Assembly: GCA_030761205.1 (NCBI GenBank)
Contig: JAULJL010000017.1
Span: 5,590,001 to 5,654,000, forward strand
DNA from: Fremontodendron californicum
Lineage: Eukaryota; Streptophyta; Magnoliopsida; Malvales; Malvaceae
Reading direction: 5' to 3'
DNA length: 64,000 nt
Below are positions 61,536 to 64,000 of this stretch, piece after piece; the first letter of the stretch is position 1; the number at the start of each line of letters is the position of its first letter. Under the pieces are notes generated by a model that worked only from the letters and a program-made list of their open reading frames with translations, searched no databases and had not been told where the DNA came from. A program made the position numbers and the translations under genes.

Positions 61536-62728
61536 GTAGCTAGAAGAAGTAATTAATTAGTTGTAACCCTTTTTTTTTTTTTTTTTTAATTTTAGCCTCA
61601 TGATTATTCAGATTGGAAATGAAGATTAAAAAAAAATAATAATAATAATCATCATTCAGCTTGTTGACCAGCATAAAATGAAAGACTATATGTTCAACGA
61701 TCTTGAAATTGTCATAACGTGCAAATTAATCTTGTCTACTCCAAAATAGAATAATTTTTGGCAGCAATAACCCAACTTGTAATGCTTGTCAAACAAAACT
61801 ACAATTACTGTGTATATATTTGTCAAGACTGGCATACTTAATTTGATAATCTTTTTCATACTTCCATACCAAAAAGCTGGGTGCTTGATCAGCTGTGAAG
61901 TCAAATATATACTTGAGTTCATTAATTGCGCAATTCTTACATTCATCATCATGATCCATGAAAACAATTAATTTCAAGATGGCTTAAATTATGAGAAATA
62001 ATTACGGGACGAAAAGCTCATTTGTACGCTGGCAAACACATGCAATTAAGATTACGAGATTAAATATTTTCTCTTAAAAACAAATTTATTGTAACTTGTA
62101 GTCAAGTTTGATTTTCTTGCTGGTTAGTAGGATTATTAATTTGATTATATTGCCAATCATTTCGGCAGAAAATACAATATTGCCACTAAACAAAAAGAGC
62201 TATACGTTTTTTAAAATGGCCACTAGACATCAATTTTGACATCGTCTAGTTAATTTCTTTTCTCACACTCACACACAAAAACTGAATTAGTATGTTTTTT
62301 TATTAGTCTAAAGGAGTAAAGGCTCCACTAAATCATTCGTTAGTAGGCAATGGATTTCGTATCAGATTTGGAGTTATCAAAATATATATATATATATATA
62401 TATTTAAACCAGATCATAAAAGAAAACTTGATTTTCTCAACGTAATCATTGTATACTTGTTTTCCTACAAAGAGATTATTTACTCAAACAATCGATTGGG
62501 GTAGGGGAGAGAGAAAGAGAGAACAATATGTTGAAATGGACACGTCCAATGCTTTGAATTTTATAATGGTGATTGCAGAGTTTGAGTTTCAATAGATTTC
62601 AAAAAACGACAGCAAAAAAATTAGATTTGAAAAAATATTCAATTTATATATATTCCACGCATCTATTCAAGCATGCAGAAAAACCGATAAAAAATATATA
62701 CTATATGTAAAGTAGATACAAGTTTATT
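61536..62728. other. 3' flank of the MYB gene
   Basis: No gene is seen. A T18 run (61569-61587) and an (AT)n tract near 62382-62402 are the only structures. The frames at 61686-61977 are accidental. Confidence 0.5.
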
Positions 62729-63014
62729 TGTTAAGTATACAATCTAAAATCACAAACAATAAATGTAAAATTACAAACAATTTAAAACTTAACAGATATA
62801 AAATAACAGATCTTTCACATGTAAGTGTAATTACTATATATGTGAAATTCAACAAAGATATAAAACAAGAAGAATATATAATAGAATATGTGCTCTGATA
62901 CAATATTAAGCATTTAACTTAAAACAAATTCATAATAGATGAAGACACTCAATTGAAATATAAAATCACAAGCAACTCAAGACTTAAGGGATGTGAAATA
63001 ACGCTTGTTTAACA
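62729..63014 (-). mobile_element. Decayed TRIM of the same family as 54471-54794
   Basis: Terminal repeats at 62729-about 62809 (TGTTAAGTATAC..AAATAACA, with an internal deletion) and 62904-63014 (TATTAAGCAT..GTTTAACA) match those of the complete TRIM. A GCTCTGATACAA remnant of the primer site (62892-62903) abuts the right repeat. The flanks TTATT and ATATT agree at four of five bases, consistent with an old target duplication. Confidence 0.75.
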
Positions 63015-64000
63015 ATATTAAATGAATTGATCAACCTCTAAAATTTATCATGAGGAGAAAAAAATCAATTTTTTTATTTAAAAAATTTGTATTATTCCAA
63101 CTCAACTCTTTGAATAACATATACATGTATATATCACTAAGTCAAATATTCAAGTGCAAATCTGAAGCTCTTTTGACAAACACAAACACTAGGCTTTCAA
63201 ATTAAGTAATTAACCTGCAGCTTCATTTTTGTTTTAAATGAAGATTAGTCCAATTGGAAATCTATATATTTATATAACAACATGTTAATACATTAGTCGG
63301 ATATGCTTAGCTTAGATGCTCAAGGAATTGGATAAAAAAATTAAGCTTATGTTTCTCATGTATAAAATAAAAGGAAATAGAAAACCCAGAAGGTAGATTT
63401 GCTTCACTTGCTGGCAGACAGACCAGTTACATGTGATACATGTGAGTAGCCCATGGTACTATCTTCACAAGATATTTTGGTTGTAAGAAGACAGAAAACT
63501 TCCCTTTTTCAAAGCGATGAAGCAGAGAAGTCTAAATGAGGTTGAAATTAGATGAGACATAATGCATCTATATTCACCTAAAGTGAAGCAAATTCACATA
63601 AAAATCAAATGATTGGGAGGATATATTGGTAATGAAAATGGTGTGTGGCAACTGGCAATTAAGGGGATAAGATTGAATAAGATCAAATTGAAAAGGGAAT
63701 TCAGGGAAAAGGAAATGTTCACAAATTCAATTGATGTGAACTCTTAGAATTGAATTTTTTTGAATTTACTAACAATTTAAATATCATAACTCAAAAAAAC
63801 CAAGATTCAGGTTGAAAAAATCTAGACCCAATGAAATCTTGTTTCAAGAATCTAGATTTGGTTGTTGAACGTCACAAAAAAAATCTTTGATAAGTTCAGA
63901 AGTTCTTTCAAGAACAATAAGAGAAAATCCTCTTAGTTTGATAAAAATCAAATTAAACACAATGTCTTATTGAAAGTGGGCGACTAAGCATGTTTATATA
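63015..64000. other. Gene-free right end
   Basis: AT-rich sequence without a supported gene or a repeat I recognise. Confidence 0.5.

Overview
This 64 kb window is AT-rich eudicot nuclear DNA. Evidence: spliceosomal introns with GT..AG borders, plant-specific ERF and R2R3-MYB regulators, a RUS-family plastid protein, a nuclear copy of plastid atpB, and plant retroelements (L1 LINE, Ogre/Tat-type LTR element, TRIM, tRNA-derived SINE). I cannot name the species.

Layout, left to right. (1) 0-4 kb: two small ethylene-response-factor genes of ERF subgroup IXc, tail to tail (1892-2365 + and 3060-3506 -). The first carries a 36-codon serine microsatellite. (2) 4-12.6 kb: gene-free, with a decayed SINE and a fragment of plastid atpB. 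(3) 12.6-31.2 kb: nested transposons. A full-length L1 LINE (about 6.13 kb, minus strand) is split in its reverse transcriptase domain by a 12,441 bp LTR retrotransposon (14275-26715, minus strand) with 3.0 kb LTRs, a CCTGC target duplication, a tRNA-Arg-type primer site and no recognisable gag-pol. It is a non-autonomous Ogre/Tat-like element, and its near-identical LTRs say it arrived very recently. (4) 31.2-34.6 kb: a SINE, a degenerate repeat array and the third ERF gene (ERF1/ERF15-like, 33894-34607 +). (5) 34.6-48 kb: a tandem SINE pair, an ADF6-like actin-depolymerising factor (3 exons, minus), a broken intron-containing Eaf6-like histone acetyltransferase subunit pseudogene, and a RUS2-like gene (10 coding exons, plus). 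(6) 48-64 kb: intergenic DNA with two TRIM elements and other small repeats, and a MYB14/MYB15-like R2R3-MYB gene (3 exons, 59959-61535 +).

The most informative signal is the gene order. From memory of the Arabidopsis map, MYB14, RUS2, ADF6 and ERF15 sit together on chromosome 2 (At2g31180-At2g31230), while ERF095, ERF098, ERF1 and MYB15 sit together on chromosome 3 (At3g23220-At3g23250). This window holds the union of both blocks in one line, as expected of an ancestral stress-regulator block that Arabidopsis duplicated and fractionated. The three ERFs and the MYB are all of families that act in ethylene, jasmonate and stress signalling. ADF6 and RUS2 appear to be housekeeping passengers.
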